Shown here piece by piece: positions 1-9,550 of a stretch of DNA of 64,000 bases. This DNA is from Malurus cyaneus samueli. Taxonomy: Eukaryota; Chordata; Aves; Passeriformes; Maluridae. Location of the stretch: contig CM019220.1 in NCBI GenBank assembly GCA_009741485.1, positions 32,966,579 through 33,030,578 of the forward strand. Direction: 5' to 3'. Position 1 is the first letter of the stretch. Each line of letters begins with the position of its first letter. Made by a program: the position numbers and the translations under genes. The notes beneath the pieces are model-generated. The model was not told the origin of the DNA, did not search any database, and saw nothing but the letters and a program-made list of their open reading frames with translations.

Positions 1-373
1 TTCCCCATACCATTTCATTGACAAAAACTATTTTAAAGCAAATCTATATAATTCTGCTTCTCCCTCTTCTCCTCCTCCAAATCAAACTCTAACTTTTTCT
101 GGTAACGGCAGCTTTCAGCCGTGAGCTCACCTGATGGTGCCTTTTTCCTGCATTTTACCGACTGTCTTGGGTTCAAACAACTGGATACTGTCCCTGCTCA
201 GAGCAGCAGTACAAAACATACTGCTTAAATTGCTACCTAAATCAGCATTACCACTGACCATGTAATCAGCAGAAATAAAGTGAAAATTGCAATATCAGGA
301 AATTTTGATTAGGGAAATCTTCATCACAGAAATAAAAAACTCAGAGAGTTGTGTGATTCATTATGAACTGCAC

Positions 374-472
374 CTGATCCAATCTTCTTTTCCGCAACTT
401 CTGCAGTGTTCGGTCTGAAGTGAGCACTTTGGAACTACTGTGAGCTTCAAAGTACTCCTCCACCAGGTTGCC
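374..472 (-). CDS. ORC2: ORC2 coding exon 8 (last in window)
   Basis: 99 bp, 33 codons, phase 0 at both ends, acceptor TTTTATAG, donor GATCAG|GTGCAG. It encodes [20 protein letters not shown], nearly identical to human ORC2. The next expected exon (human QTLRNLLSKV...) is not found in bases 1-373, so it lies beyond the window. Confidence 0.95.
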
Positions 473-3400
473 CTATAAAAGGACAGCAAGATCAGTGACA
501 TTCCTCCTGCTATCAAGTTAACCCTCTCCCTAAGAACCAATATAAGACACTGGGCATTTGGTGAATAAACAGACAGAAAATATTTGAAAAAATGGCTTCT
601 ATAGCAGCATTCTGCCAAAGTTAACCTAGTCAGATGGTCCTTTCCTGAAGAGAGAGACAAGGGATTCTGAGAGATAACGTAACAGTAATTTTTAGGTAGT
701 GTGGTGATCCCTGGAGCTGGAAGGAAGTAAAACAATAAAGCTGAACAGCAAGCCAGAACAGTAATGTCTGCTGCTTTTGGTACTACAGAATCAATTTCTT
801 CATCCTGTCTCAATACAAGGTCTCCTGCTCCATGGACATCTTAGGCTTCTCCTTCTGAAGCTACTAATGATACAAACTGGATTAGCCTACAGGTTCACTT
901 GGGTGCCTGTCCAACAGGGATTGCTCATAAGTACAGCAAACGCCAACCCAGCTGGTTTGATCTGAGTTTAGCAGTTCCTCCCCATAGTCAGATGTGATCA
1001 CTAACAGCTTGCTGTCACTACTCATCCCTTCATCTTTGCTTGCTCAGGGGTATATTTTTGCACACTCACCATCTTTTCCTCCTTATTTTTTTTGGCTAGG
1101 CTGTTTCTAGGAGGAGGTGTAGATGCAGCCTTAGTTTGCCCTGGAGTCTTCTGACCTGATAAAGCAGCGCTGACTTCTTTCTGATCTTCCTCATCCTCCT
1201 CCTCTGAGCAGGAAGCAGAATACTCACTCTCACTTTCTAAACAGGGATCTGGAGCTAGAGCATAAATTTTAACGTTAAAAGCTAGGAATGACTTCTTAAA
1301 CAGAACCCATTTTGCACCATCTCATACACATTCTTTAGATGTTTCTCAAGCATACAAATCCTAAATGTATTTCACAGAAAGATAAAATCAATGCTTAAGA
1401 GAATTGCAAGCACAGACGGGTATTTTTTTCACAGTTCTAAGATCAAAAAGTATTGTTAAGTAAAGCTTCCTCTTTGATACCAAGAAACATCATCGTGCCA
1501 TAAAAAGTGACTAAAAATAGACAATGGCATTTCTTGTTTCTCTTAGCATCTCTATGTCAGTTTTCCCAAATGCCAATCATGCAGGCTGAGTATCTTCTAA
1601 GTCACACTCTGCAAAAAAGGCTTTGTAAAATACCTCTGTTAGCAGTGCTGATTGAAGAGCACAGACGAAATCTGGCTCAGTCTTGGACTCTCAACAAAAG
1701 AAATAGAAGATGAAACACTGTGACTAAACTCTCCTCTGTATTCATTCTGAACACACTTAGCCAACCAGTTACTGGAAATACTTTGACATGGATGTCCCAG
1801 CCATCATCAAAATGTTTTATGCCTGATTAAAGTAACTGGGTCACACACTAAGTATCATCATGGGTTAGATTACTCAAAGTTTTGTCTCTTTTGATCATGT
1901 TACTGAAGCTCAGTAAATTGGTGCTTCTAATCCTTCCACTCCTCACCTTAGCAGCAATCAATTGTGGGGAAAAGGTCTACTTAGATTTCCTTAAGGACAT
2001 TTCTACACTCTGTGCAGGATCAATCAGGTTGTTTCAGTCACACTGCTACCACAGACAGAAGCTCAACAGGAAAACACTCTCCCATGAACACAGTGCCTCA
2101 CTGATTTGGGAGCTGTTTGCAAAGGCTGATCTTTACCTGCTAATCTCTTTCTGAGTCTGTAAGGGGTGGTGGACAAAAATTCTTTCTTTTTACTCTGTAA
2201 CAGCAAAGAAAAAAAACATGCATTACAACAATAAACATATCTCTCCTCTGCCAAGCAATGACAGGTTACATTTCCAAACTATTTCAGCCCACATGAAACT
2301 GGAAAAGCAGAGGCAATTAAGTATGGAGTGTTCTTGTTTTGCTATTCAGAGGGAGACAGGATCAAGTTCCAAAAGCGTCTTAATTCTTTCAGCTCAAGAT
2401 GGGGGGTAGAAAACTGTGAAATCTCCAACTACAATGCCAATCACGGCCACTCACGAAGAGTCAAACCAAAGTAATGACAAACTGGAAAAGCTTCAGTCCC
2501 CACAGCATTCACCTTCCAGATCATGCTGTCTACTCAAAGTCATCTGGAAGTCCTCTATGAAAATAACTGCCAGAATGACAGAAAACCACTCAGCATACTA
2601 AGCCCAGAAGTATAGCAAAGGAATCCAAGCTGTCTGGGCTGATCAAGCTGTAGTGGTAGTTTCCTTACATACATGTAAAGCATGTGCCTGATCACTTTTG
2701 TTGATCCTGACAAAGCAGACATGAAATCATCAACAAGTGAATATGGCATCACCAAACAGCACGTCTTTTTCAGGTGTACCTCATCCTGGAACCTTATACC
2801 AGAAAAGCTGTGTGCACATTTCTGCTATGATGCTGTACCATTTTAAAAAGCCAACTCTTTCACTCTACAGCCACCACAACTGATGGCTATACAGTTCTGG
2901 ACTGTATCTCTCTGCAGCATTGCAAAACACAACATCAACTTATATCCCCATTTATTCCATTTTTTTTTTTTTAATAAACTAATGCTAAGTAAGAAACTGA
3001 ACAGCATCAGTTGTTGAACTCCTGCTCCAACATCGTCCCTTACAATTAGGGCTGTTTCTTCCTTTAGTGAGAAACTGGAAAGCTATGAGTTTAATTGTGT
3101 ATTAAGGGACTGTCTAGCATCCTCCCTTGTCTGATGCAAGGAAATAGTTTCCACTCATACTAATTATTAAATGATTATATTGATTATTAAAATTTCACCC
3201 ATGTCAAACCCACTATTTGCCCACTGACTCCAAACTCCTTAGTCCTGGTTAATGGTAGTTCTGGTTCTCACTTGAGTTCTCCTGTCTGGTCAGAATAGAA
3301 GAGACATCTCTACTGTGGGTTATACTTTTCAAGGTCCTTCCTTTCTAGAACAGTTGTAATCAGCCAGTTCAAGCTTTAGAAGTGGGGGAAAAAAAACAAA

Positions 3401-6400
3401 CACAAAATCCAAGCAATCACTCACCCTCTGCTGCACTTTGTTTGAACTTGAATGTTCTGAAAAGGAAGAAGCAACATTGTACAGAGTATTGCGTATTTTC
3501 AACCATGACACACGTTCATCCATTATAAAAACAGGCATTCACTATTCAAAGGTACACTGCACCAGAATATCAGCTCCCTGGATAGTTAATCCTATGAGGG
3601 AAGCCTCTAGCTCCTCACAGGTGGGCAAGGAGAGAACAAAGAGAGTTGCTGAGAGAATGGGTTAGAAGCGGGAGACTGGCAAGCAGAGTTGTAAATATGC
3701 TCAAGTGACCGTGCAGCTGGGGATAGCAAAGATTCAAGTAGCAATGCAGAAAAACAGACACACCATATCTAATGCTATTTATCCTCTCTATGCCTTGAGA
3801 AGTAGAACATGTGTGTATAGATAATAACGCAGGTGCTTGGTAGGCCTGGAGACTCCCTAACTGACAGGCTTGAGTGCCCAGTCTTGGTATGGAGAAGATC
3901 ACAGCATGGTGATAAACTACACACGTGCAAAACCACTGATAAACCATTGGGAACAGCAGGCTGATGGTTCTCTAGCGCTGGACCAAACTTCAGGGTGCCT
4001 GCACCACCACTCAGTACCTACATCTCCACTCATGGGCCTCTGCCCAGGTGTTGCTTTGGGAAGGTAACAGAAGTAAGTTTACTCTGCATTCTGGCTGTGA
4101 GTTTGTGGTTGCTCCAGCAGCCTGCCTGTGTCAGCTGGCACAACAGTCAATGTTATTTCCACAGAAGGCAGCTTTTAATTCTGGTCACAGCTTTGGGAAG
4201 CCAGGAAGGAGGAACAGACTCCAGCAGGAGGCTGAAAAACAAGCTAATGTGCTCTCCCTGGGCATATCAGACTCCATTTCCCAGCACAAATGCACATATT
4301 CTTGTCAGTGTTGACCTGCACTGACTTCTCCCATCTGTATTTCTCCCTGCAGCACTAGGTGTCAAATATTACATAATAAAGTGCGAATTTACACATGAAC
4401 ACCCACATACATTCTACAGAGGAATGTACCACATAGTCCTACCCAACTGGTGTTTAACACGTCAGCCCAGCTCATAACTCTCACAAGTGCAAATATTTCT
4501 GTTTAACACAGAGGAAGTTGTTAAATGTAACAGCAATAGATGAGAAAGAAGTTCATGTTTGCTCTATAGGAATAGGGCAGAAGAGATCTGACACCCAGGC
4601 AAAGCACAGGCCATGTACACCAGACAGGTCAGCCTATGGTGTTAAGCTGATTAGAATGCTCAAGCATGACAAAAACTGGCACTCAAGCATCTCCTCCACC
4701 ACCCAAATAGAAACAACCCCCATTCACTCAGTTTCAGTTCCCCAAACCATCACAGGACTTACTGCTGCTTTGAGGGGTTTTGGCCATCTTCTCAGGACAC
4801 TTGGAATGATCAGGTACCACATCCTTTTCTGGTGTCTGGGCTAATTCAGAGGCTGTAGGAAACAGAGGGAAGGGAAGGATGGACATGTCAAGTACAAAAC
4901 TTCCAGTTCTGGCTAGTCAAAACTGGAGCCATACACCTGAAATGCTCTCTACATATTAATTCCCTAGCTATTTCAGGAAGTGAACCAGACACTTCCAGTT
5001 TTTTTCTAACCCTAATGATAGATGTAACCCTCAGCAAAGATTTTCAAAGACAGAAAGTCATCATCAGTTGATTAATTTTACAAGTATGGGCAACGCAATG
5101 CCAGAGCATGTTTTGCTCCCTGGGAGACCATATCTTTGAACTAGAGAAAGGCTTGGTCAGGCTCACTTGGTTCATTAAGACTGCTCAGCTGGACAAAACA
5201 GAGCATCAGGTACAGCAAACACATCAGTTTCCTGGCAAAAACTATCTACCCGTGCCTACTCCCTGCCAGTACAAGCTGAATTTGAATGATTGATCTGAAT
5301 AAGAAAGGCTGCCATATCCGGCTAACAGTCCCTACCACTGCATGACCAACAGCCCATTCCATGTACCAACACTGGCACTAACAGACTGCCATTGTATGAC
5401 TTTCCTCCATTTTCAAATTTAGTCATGGCTCCAGGAGGGAGCACCGGTGAAACGTACCCTGCTGCAGAAGAAGGCATAAAATAGGAAACATACAACTTTC
5501 CAAAACACAGCAGAAACTAAGAGGCACCAAAACCAGTTTCTGCACTGCGATGCAGTAGGATGATCCCTCTCCCTCATAAGATCCTCTGTAGAATGTATCA
5601 TTAATTGTGACTAACACTAACACTAACAAAGTTCAGATGGTGCTGGACACACGAACATTCTTCAAGTGAGGAGAAACATAATGATAACGCAGCTCAAGCA
5701 TCTTATTTGAACCAAAACAGTCCACCCTCTCTGAAACTGTCATTTTCTGCTTGCTCTTCCTAAGTCCACAGTTAGCACAACAAACATGCTCAGACACTCC
5801 AAGCAGGACAAATCCCCTGACATACAGAGCTAACACTGCCTTTTTTTGATTCTCTGCTACATAATGAGGATATTCTCATATTCTTCTAAGTTACACCTGC
5901 CATCCTTTGGCACTTATATGCAGACTTTCTCCCAGCATTAATATACTTCTACTTTTTCTTATGTACTTACTATGTTTATTTCCTACCCCCACCATGTCTT
6001 TGTTTTGACCTAACCCTGTGTTTTTGTCTGTGAGGAAGACTGATTCAAAGACAGATAAAAGATATTGAAATACTACAAGAATATATTATAAATAAAAATA
6101 AGCAACAAATCATATTAACAGAGTACTCAAAAAAAGACCACAGAGCAACAATGAGAGAAGATAGAGCAAAACATACCCAGTTCTGCCATTTTACTGGAGC
6201 GTTTGGGAGTCTGGAATGAGTAAACTTCACCACCACTTACATTTGTGCCATTTCCCACTGGATCTGTGAACAGAAATGTTACTCACAGCTATTTTAAAAG
6301 CACTAACAATATTTCCAACCCAAGAAAGATGGAACGCAACATTTCACTATTTGGCTTTATATTGCAGGTGTTATAAAACAAATACCATAATCAATTCCTA

Positions 6401-7663
6401 GAACCATAATCATCTCTTCTATCTGTTACCAGAGCACAGCCAGAGCAGATTCAGCCCTCAAAAGCAATTTCACCAACATTGTACAACCCTAACACTGCAA
6501 GAATTTCTTGAAGTCCGAGCTGTGTTAAGTTTTCTCCTGCCAATACCTTGGGCACATATTCCAAGAGCAGCAACATAATTCTTCTCTTCCAGGATCTCCT
6601 GAGCTTCATTATCTGAAATATCCTCGAGTTTCTTCACAAATCTCTTCACACTGACACTCAGCTGAGCCTTGTCCTTCCGTACTTTAGTACCTAGAATTGC
6701 AATAAAAGTTTTAACCTCCTGCTATTTCATTATTTCTATTGCAGTAGTATGCAGCCACCCGACTTAAAAGACCAGGTTCCTGTGATGCAAATCACTAAAT
6801 AAATTCAGCTTTGAGGTGTTCTGCTGGTCGGCAGCCGACCCTACAGCCATTCACCTCTCCTTCACCACAAACGCTGTCCATGAGGGCAAGATACCCATTT
6901 CAGCGAACACCAGCTCCACAGTGGAGGGAGAAATTAGAGTGACTCACGCATTACAGTATCAAACTGCATGCAAAGGGGATGGCACTTGTCAGTCCTTTCC
7001 CTAGCGAAGGGGAGCAATTACAGAACACCCTGCCTCTAGGCCGTCATACACTCATGGGAGAATTTAGTCTGAGACCCCACTGGAGACCGACTTTGTGCTC
7101 AAAGCAGGACCAGCACTGAAGTCTGATTCGGATGCTCCGTGCCTTGTGCTGGCAAGTTTTAAACACCTCCACAGAGGGTCCCCACCTTAAAAGCAGTCAG
7201 CACTGCTGCAAAACACTCGGACAGCCAACACCTGGAGCCTCGTTCCGCTCTGACTGTCCCAATGTTTAACCGCGTCACGCCCGAGCAGTTCGCAGGCTCC
7301 CAGTGCCGCTCCCCAGACACCTGGTACACGCTGCTGCTGGGGGAGCGCGGACCGAGAGCTCGTACCCGCCCCGCCTGCAGCCTGTCCAGCGCCGGGCTGG
7401 GACAGAGACACTCCGCGGAGGAGGTACGCGAGGGAAAACGACTCCGGAAGCCTCGTCCTGCTGCGAGGCTCTGCAGCACCGGGCTAGGATGTCACAGAGC
7501 CCCTTTCCCGGGGACCGCCGCGGGCAGCGCTGGGTTGTGCTGGGCTATGCCCCGGACCGGCTGTACCTGAGTCATCGGTGATGTGCCTGAGGACCTCCTC
7601 GTCGGGCACGAACTTCAATTGCAGGGAACGGCGGCCGCTCCGCGTCCCCTCGGGCCCGCTCAT
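374..7663 (-). CDS. ORC2: Origin recognition complex subunit 2, N-terminal part (gene runs off left edge)
   Basis: ORC2 is a core subunit of the origin recognition complex, which binds replication origins in the nucleus and loads the MCM helicase. Eight coding exons (7567-7663, 6547-6690, 6177-6263, 4763-4852, 3425-3456, 2137-2194, 1070-1254, 374-472) sum to 792 bp, exactly 264 codons, with intron phases 1,1,1,1,0,1,0 and then 0 at the last donor. All have GT-AG boundaries. The translation aligns in order with vertebrate ORC2: an N-terminal start with [10 protein letters not shown], then [36 protein letters not shown] and [15 protein letters not shown]. This is the low-complexity, basic/acidic N-terminal half. 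The ATPase-like and winged-helix regions (human protein 577 residues) lie outside the window. TPKR (exon 3) and TPEK (exon 4) fit the CDK consensus S/T-P-x-K/R. Human ORC2 is known to be CDK-phosphorylated in this region. Identification is secure from several exons in order. Confidence 0.96.
1070..1254 (-). CDS. ORC2: ORC2 coding exon 7
   Basis: 185 bp, donor ATG|GTGAGT. Two acceptors keep the frame. The outer one (GCTCTAG, exon end 1254) adds APDPCLE before SESEYSAS and reproduces the human spacing. The inner one (CTGTTTAG, exon end 1236) is 18 bp shorter and also in frame. The outer one is preferred. The exon is glutamate-rich, followed by basic residues ([12 protein letters not shown]). 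Confidence 0.9.
2137..2194 (-). CDS. ORC2: ORC2 coding exon 6
   Basis: 58 bp, acceptor TGTTACAG, donor GCAG|GTAAAG, phase 0 in and phase 1 out. It encodes [19 protein letters not shown], matching human KSEFLSTAPRSLRKRL. Confidence 0.93.
3425..3456 (-). CDS. ORC2: ORC2 coding exon 5 (32-bp microexon)
   Basis: Only 32 bp, with acceptor CTTCCTTTTCAG and donor AGG|GTGAGT. It converts phase 1 to phase 0, exactly as the flanking exons require. It encodes [10 protein letters not shown], matching human HSASDKVQPK. It is too short for ORF calling, but the frame and homology both demand it. Confidence 0.9.
4763..4852 (-). CDS. ORC2: ORC2 coding exon 4
   Basis: 90 bp, acceptor TCCTACAG, donor GCA|GTAAGT, phase 1 at both ends. 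It encodes [20 protein letters not shown] followed by [18 protein letters not shown] is the counterpart of human SELAKTPQK, which holds a known CDK-phosphorylated threonine (T116 in human numbering); the TP-x-K pattern is kept here. Confidence 0.93.
6177..6263 (-). CDS. ORC2: ORC2 coding exon 3
   Basis: 87 bp, acceptor CTGTTCACAG, donor CTGG|GTATGT, phase 1 at both ends. It encodes [20 protein letters not shown], matching human NGSATGGGNKVYSFQ. It carries a full CDK consensus site, TPKR. Confidence 0.93.
6547..6690 (-). CDS. ORC2: ORC2 coding exon 2
   Basis: 144 bp, acceptor AATTCTAG, donor CAAG|GTATTG, phase 1 at both ends. It encodes a lysine- and glutamate-rich segment ([19 protein letters not shown], then [10 protein letters not shown]) that matches the corresponding charged part of human ORC2 (QEVLKDQNYV). 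Confidence 0.93.
7567..7663 (-). CDS. ORC2: ORC2 coding exon 1 with start codon
   Basis: The start ATG is at 7661-7663 in a strong Kozak context (GCCGCCATGAG). The exon encodes 32 residues beginning [18 protein letters not shown] and ends TCAG|GTACAG, phase 1. The [12 protein letters not shown] stretch corresponds to the conserved human LEVHFVGDDDVL start. It lies inside a CpG island. Confidence 0.94.
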
Positions 7664-8048
7664 GGCGGCGCCTCTGCCGGGGGCGCGGGCGGCCCCGCCT
7701 CACCTCACCTCACCCTCGCGGCGCCACTCCCGCGGGGCCGGGATCCTGCCCGCGCCCGCGCCCCGGCAGAGGCGGCGGCAGCAGGAGCGGAACGGACTCA
7801 CGCCAGCCCGCGGTCGCCCCGCGGCCCCACCGAGGCAGCCAACGCGGCCGCCGCGCCGTGAGGGACCCGTGCCGGGGCAACCCGCGCCTGTCCTCCAGCC
7901 CGCCTCAGCGGCAGGGCGGGACTTCCGCCGCCGGGCACGCGCGCAACGCCGGGCTCGTGCCCGCGGTCGCTGTGGAGACGCGAAGCCGCCGCGAGCCCGT
8001 ACGGAAATAGCCCCAGACGAGATCTTCGCTCACCGCCCGCTCCCCCGG

Positions 8049-8460
8049 CACGGCTCCGCACAGCCCGTCCCACCCCCGGTACAGCCCCCCCGCCTCCCCG
8101 GCACGGCTCCGCTCACAGCCCGTCCCACCCCCGGTACAGCCCCCGCCGCTCCCCCGGCACGGCTCCGCTCACAGCCCGTCCCACCCCCGGTACAGCCCCC
8201 CGCCTCCCCGGCACGGCTCCGCTCACAGCCGTCCCACCCCGGTACAGCCCCCCGCCTCCCCCGCACGGCTCCGCTCACGGCCCGTCCACCCCGGCACAGC
8301 TCCCCTCACGGCCCCGCTTCCCCGGCACGGCTCCCCTCACGGCCCGCTTCCCCGGCACGGCTCCCCTCTCGTCCCGCCTCCCTCAGGGCCTCGCCTCCCC
8401 GGCACAGCTCCCCTCTGTCCCCGCTCCCCCATCACAATCCCCTCACGGCCCGTCCCACTC
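8049..8460. repeat. GC-rich minisatellite (about 52-56 bp units grading into about 30 bp units)
   Basis: Units start with CACGGCTCCGCTCACAG. Four long units are at 8049-8101 (53 bp), 8102-8157 (56), 8158-8211 (54) and 8212-8263 (52). They share GTACAGCCCC and the terminal CTCCCCGG. From 8264 the units shorten to about 30 bp (CACGGCTCCCCTCACGGCCC) and degrade. Long open frames across it on both strands are an effect of stop-poor GC-rich DNA. It lies between the ORC2 promoter and the HYCC2 3' end. Confidence 0.9.
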
Positions 8461-8534
8461 CCACGAGCGTGAATCACACTTCTAAACCCCAGCAATTCAC
8501 AAAGTATTCATTTCTGTTCAGAAACAGCACGATA

Positions 8535-8540
8535 TTTATT
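8535..8540 (-). terminator. HYCC2: HYCC2 distal polyadenylation signal
   Basis: A canonical AATAAA on the minus strand (TTTATT on plus). It is the last such signal before the CG-rich block of the ORC2 promoter, so cleavage is expected at about 8510-8525. Confidence 0.6.
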
Positions 8541-9525
8541 TAACATCTTTATATATTTTATATATTATATATTTCTTTTCTGCATTGCAGACTGTGTAGA
8601 GTTTTATACATCTCTATTTACAATGATTTAAAATAATTATATTTCTTCTCTGGCAGGTATTTACAAAGTCAATAGTAACTACATTTCACATTTCAACAAG
8701 TCAACAGCATGAACCAGCTCAGTAAGACAGTTAAGATAATGGCTTACATGCACCAATAACATGATCTTCAATACGCGCCTTCTTCAGGACTAAGAATGAA
8801 GACTTTCCCTGGTCCCAGGTTAAAGGACATCATACAGCAGAGGTTACAGTTACTAAAAACCTGTTTGATTTAGTCCTTCACCAGTACCGAATCTCAAACA
8901 TCTGGGGCTCATACCAGCACGCAGGGCTATGCTGGTGCAAAGGGGCTCACACCACCATCTGTGTCCTTTTGCCTAGCCTGTGTGTCCACAAGAAGTGGGC
9001 TACATGCTGCTTACGCTCCTTCTATGAGATTACATAATGCTAAAGTAGTAAAAATCCTCAGAAACCTTAGTTCAGAGAAACAAACCTGGTATGACAGAAA
9101 AAAGTAAGAAAATAATCTTTTAACCCTTGCAGAATGTTTCTTTTTGCTAGTAAAACAGAGAGCAAATCCTGTATTCTCACAAGGACGAAAACAGATCAAA
9201 AAACTCATTGTCAAGTACAGGAATTACAAATTTAAAAAATGCAGCATGGGGTATATATCAATTTAATTATTGGGGTCTTTTAATAGCAAATAAAAGCTAC
9301 CATAGTAAATCCAAAATGTATTAAGAGTAGCTGATTATTAAAAATCTTTATTAGCTTTTTCCTGGAATCTTCAATATGAAAAAAGTGTTAATTGACTCAG
9401 TTTTATTTAATTATATGGTATTTGTCCACAAATAACCAGCTAATAGTATCCACCCCTAAAGTATGCACTATGTGCAAGAAAACAGAAGTCTCATTTCAAA
9501 GTAATCATTGAACACTGACACACTA

Positions 9526-9550
9526 ACACACACACACACACACACCACAC
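9526..9550. repeat. CA microsatellite
   Basis: A (CA)n run with one interruption, in the HYCC2 3' UTR. Confidence 0.85.

Larger units (their letters stand above)
473..7566 (-). other. ORC2: ORC2 introns 1-7
   Basis: Intronic intervals are 473-1069, 1255-2136, 2195-3424, 3457-4762, 4853-6176, 6264-6546 and 6691-7566. Bases 1-373 are also intron (intron 8, incomplete). Open frames inside them have no recognisable similarity and no splice support. No RNA gene or clear transposon was recognised. Confidence 0.75.
7250..8460. promoter_or_regulatory. ORC2: CpG island at the ORC2 5' end
   Basis: This is a long CG-rich, CpG-dense block in otherwise AT-rich DNA. It covers the ORC2 start exon and the DNA upstream of it, as expected for a housekeeping replication gene. 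There is no TATA box near a plausible start. A CGGAAG ETS-type core (minus strand) is at 7922-7927. The transcription start cannot be fixed from sequence; it is probably between about 7.67 and 8.05 kb. A possible upstream non-coding exon was not resolved. Confidence 0.75.

Noticed and set aside
120..180. Possible ORC2 exon ending CAG|GTGAGC on the minus strand
   Set aside because: The translation in any frame does not match the expected next ORC2 segment (QTLRNLLSKV), and exon 8 already ends at a phase 0 donor needing that sequence. It is probably a chance donor.
3615..4324. Overlapping open frames of 65-110 codons
   Set aside because: They are in an ORC2 intron, with no splice-site pairing, similarity or codon bias; expected by chance.
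7578..8543. 321-codon open frame on the plus strand
   Set aside because: It lies antisense to ORC2 exon 1 and across the GC-rich minisatellite. It is a proline/arginine/alanine-rich translation of stop-poor DNA, with no known domain and no splice or homology support.
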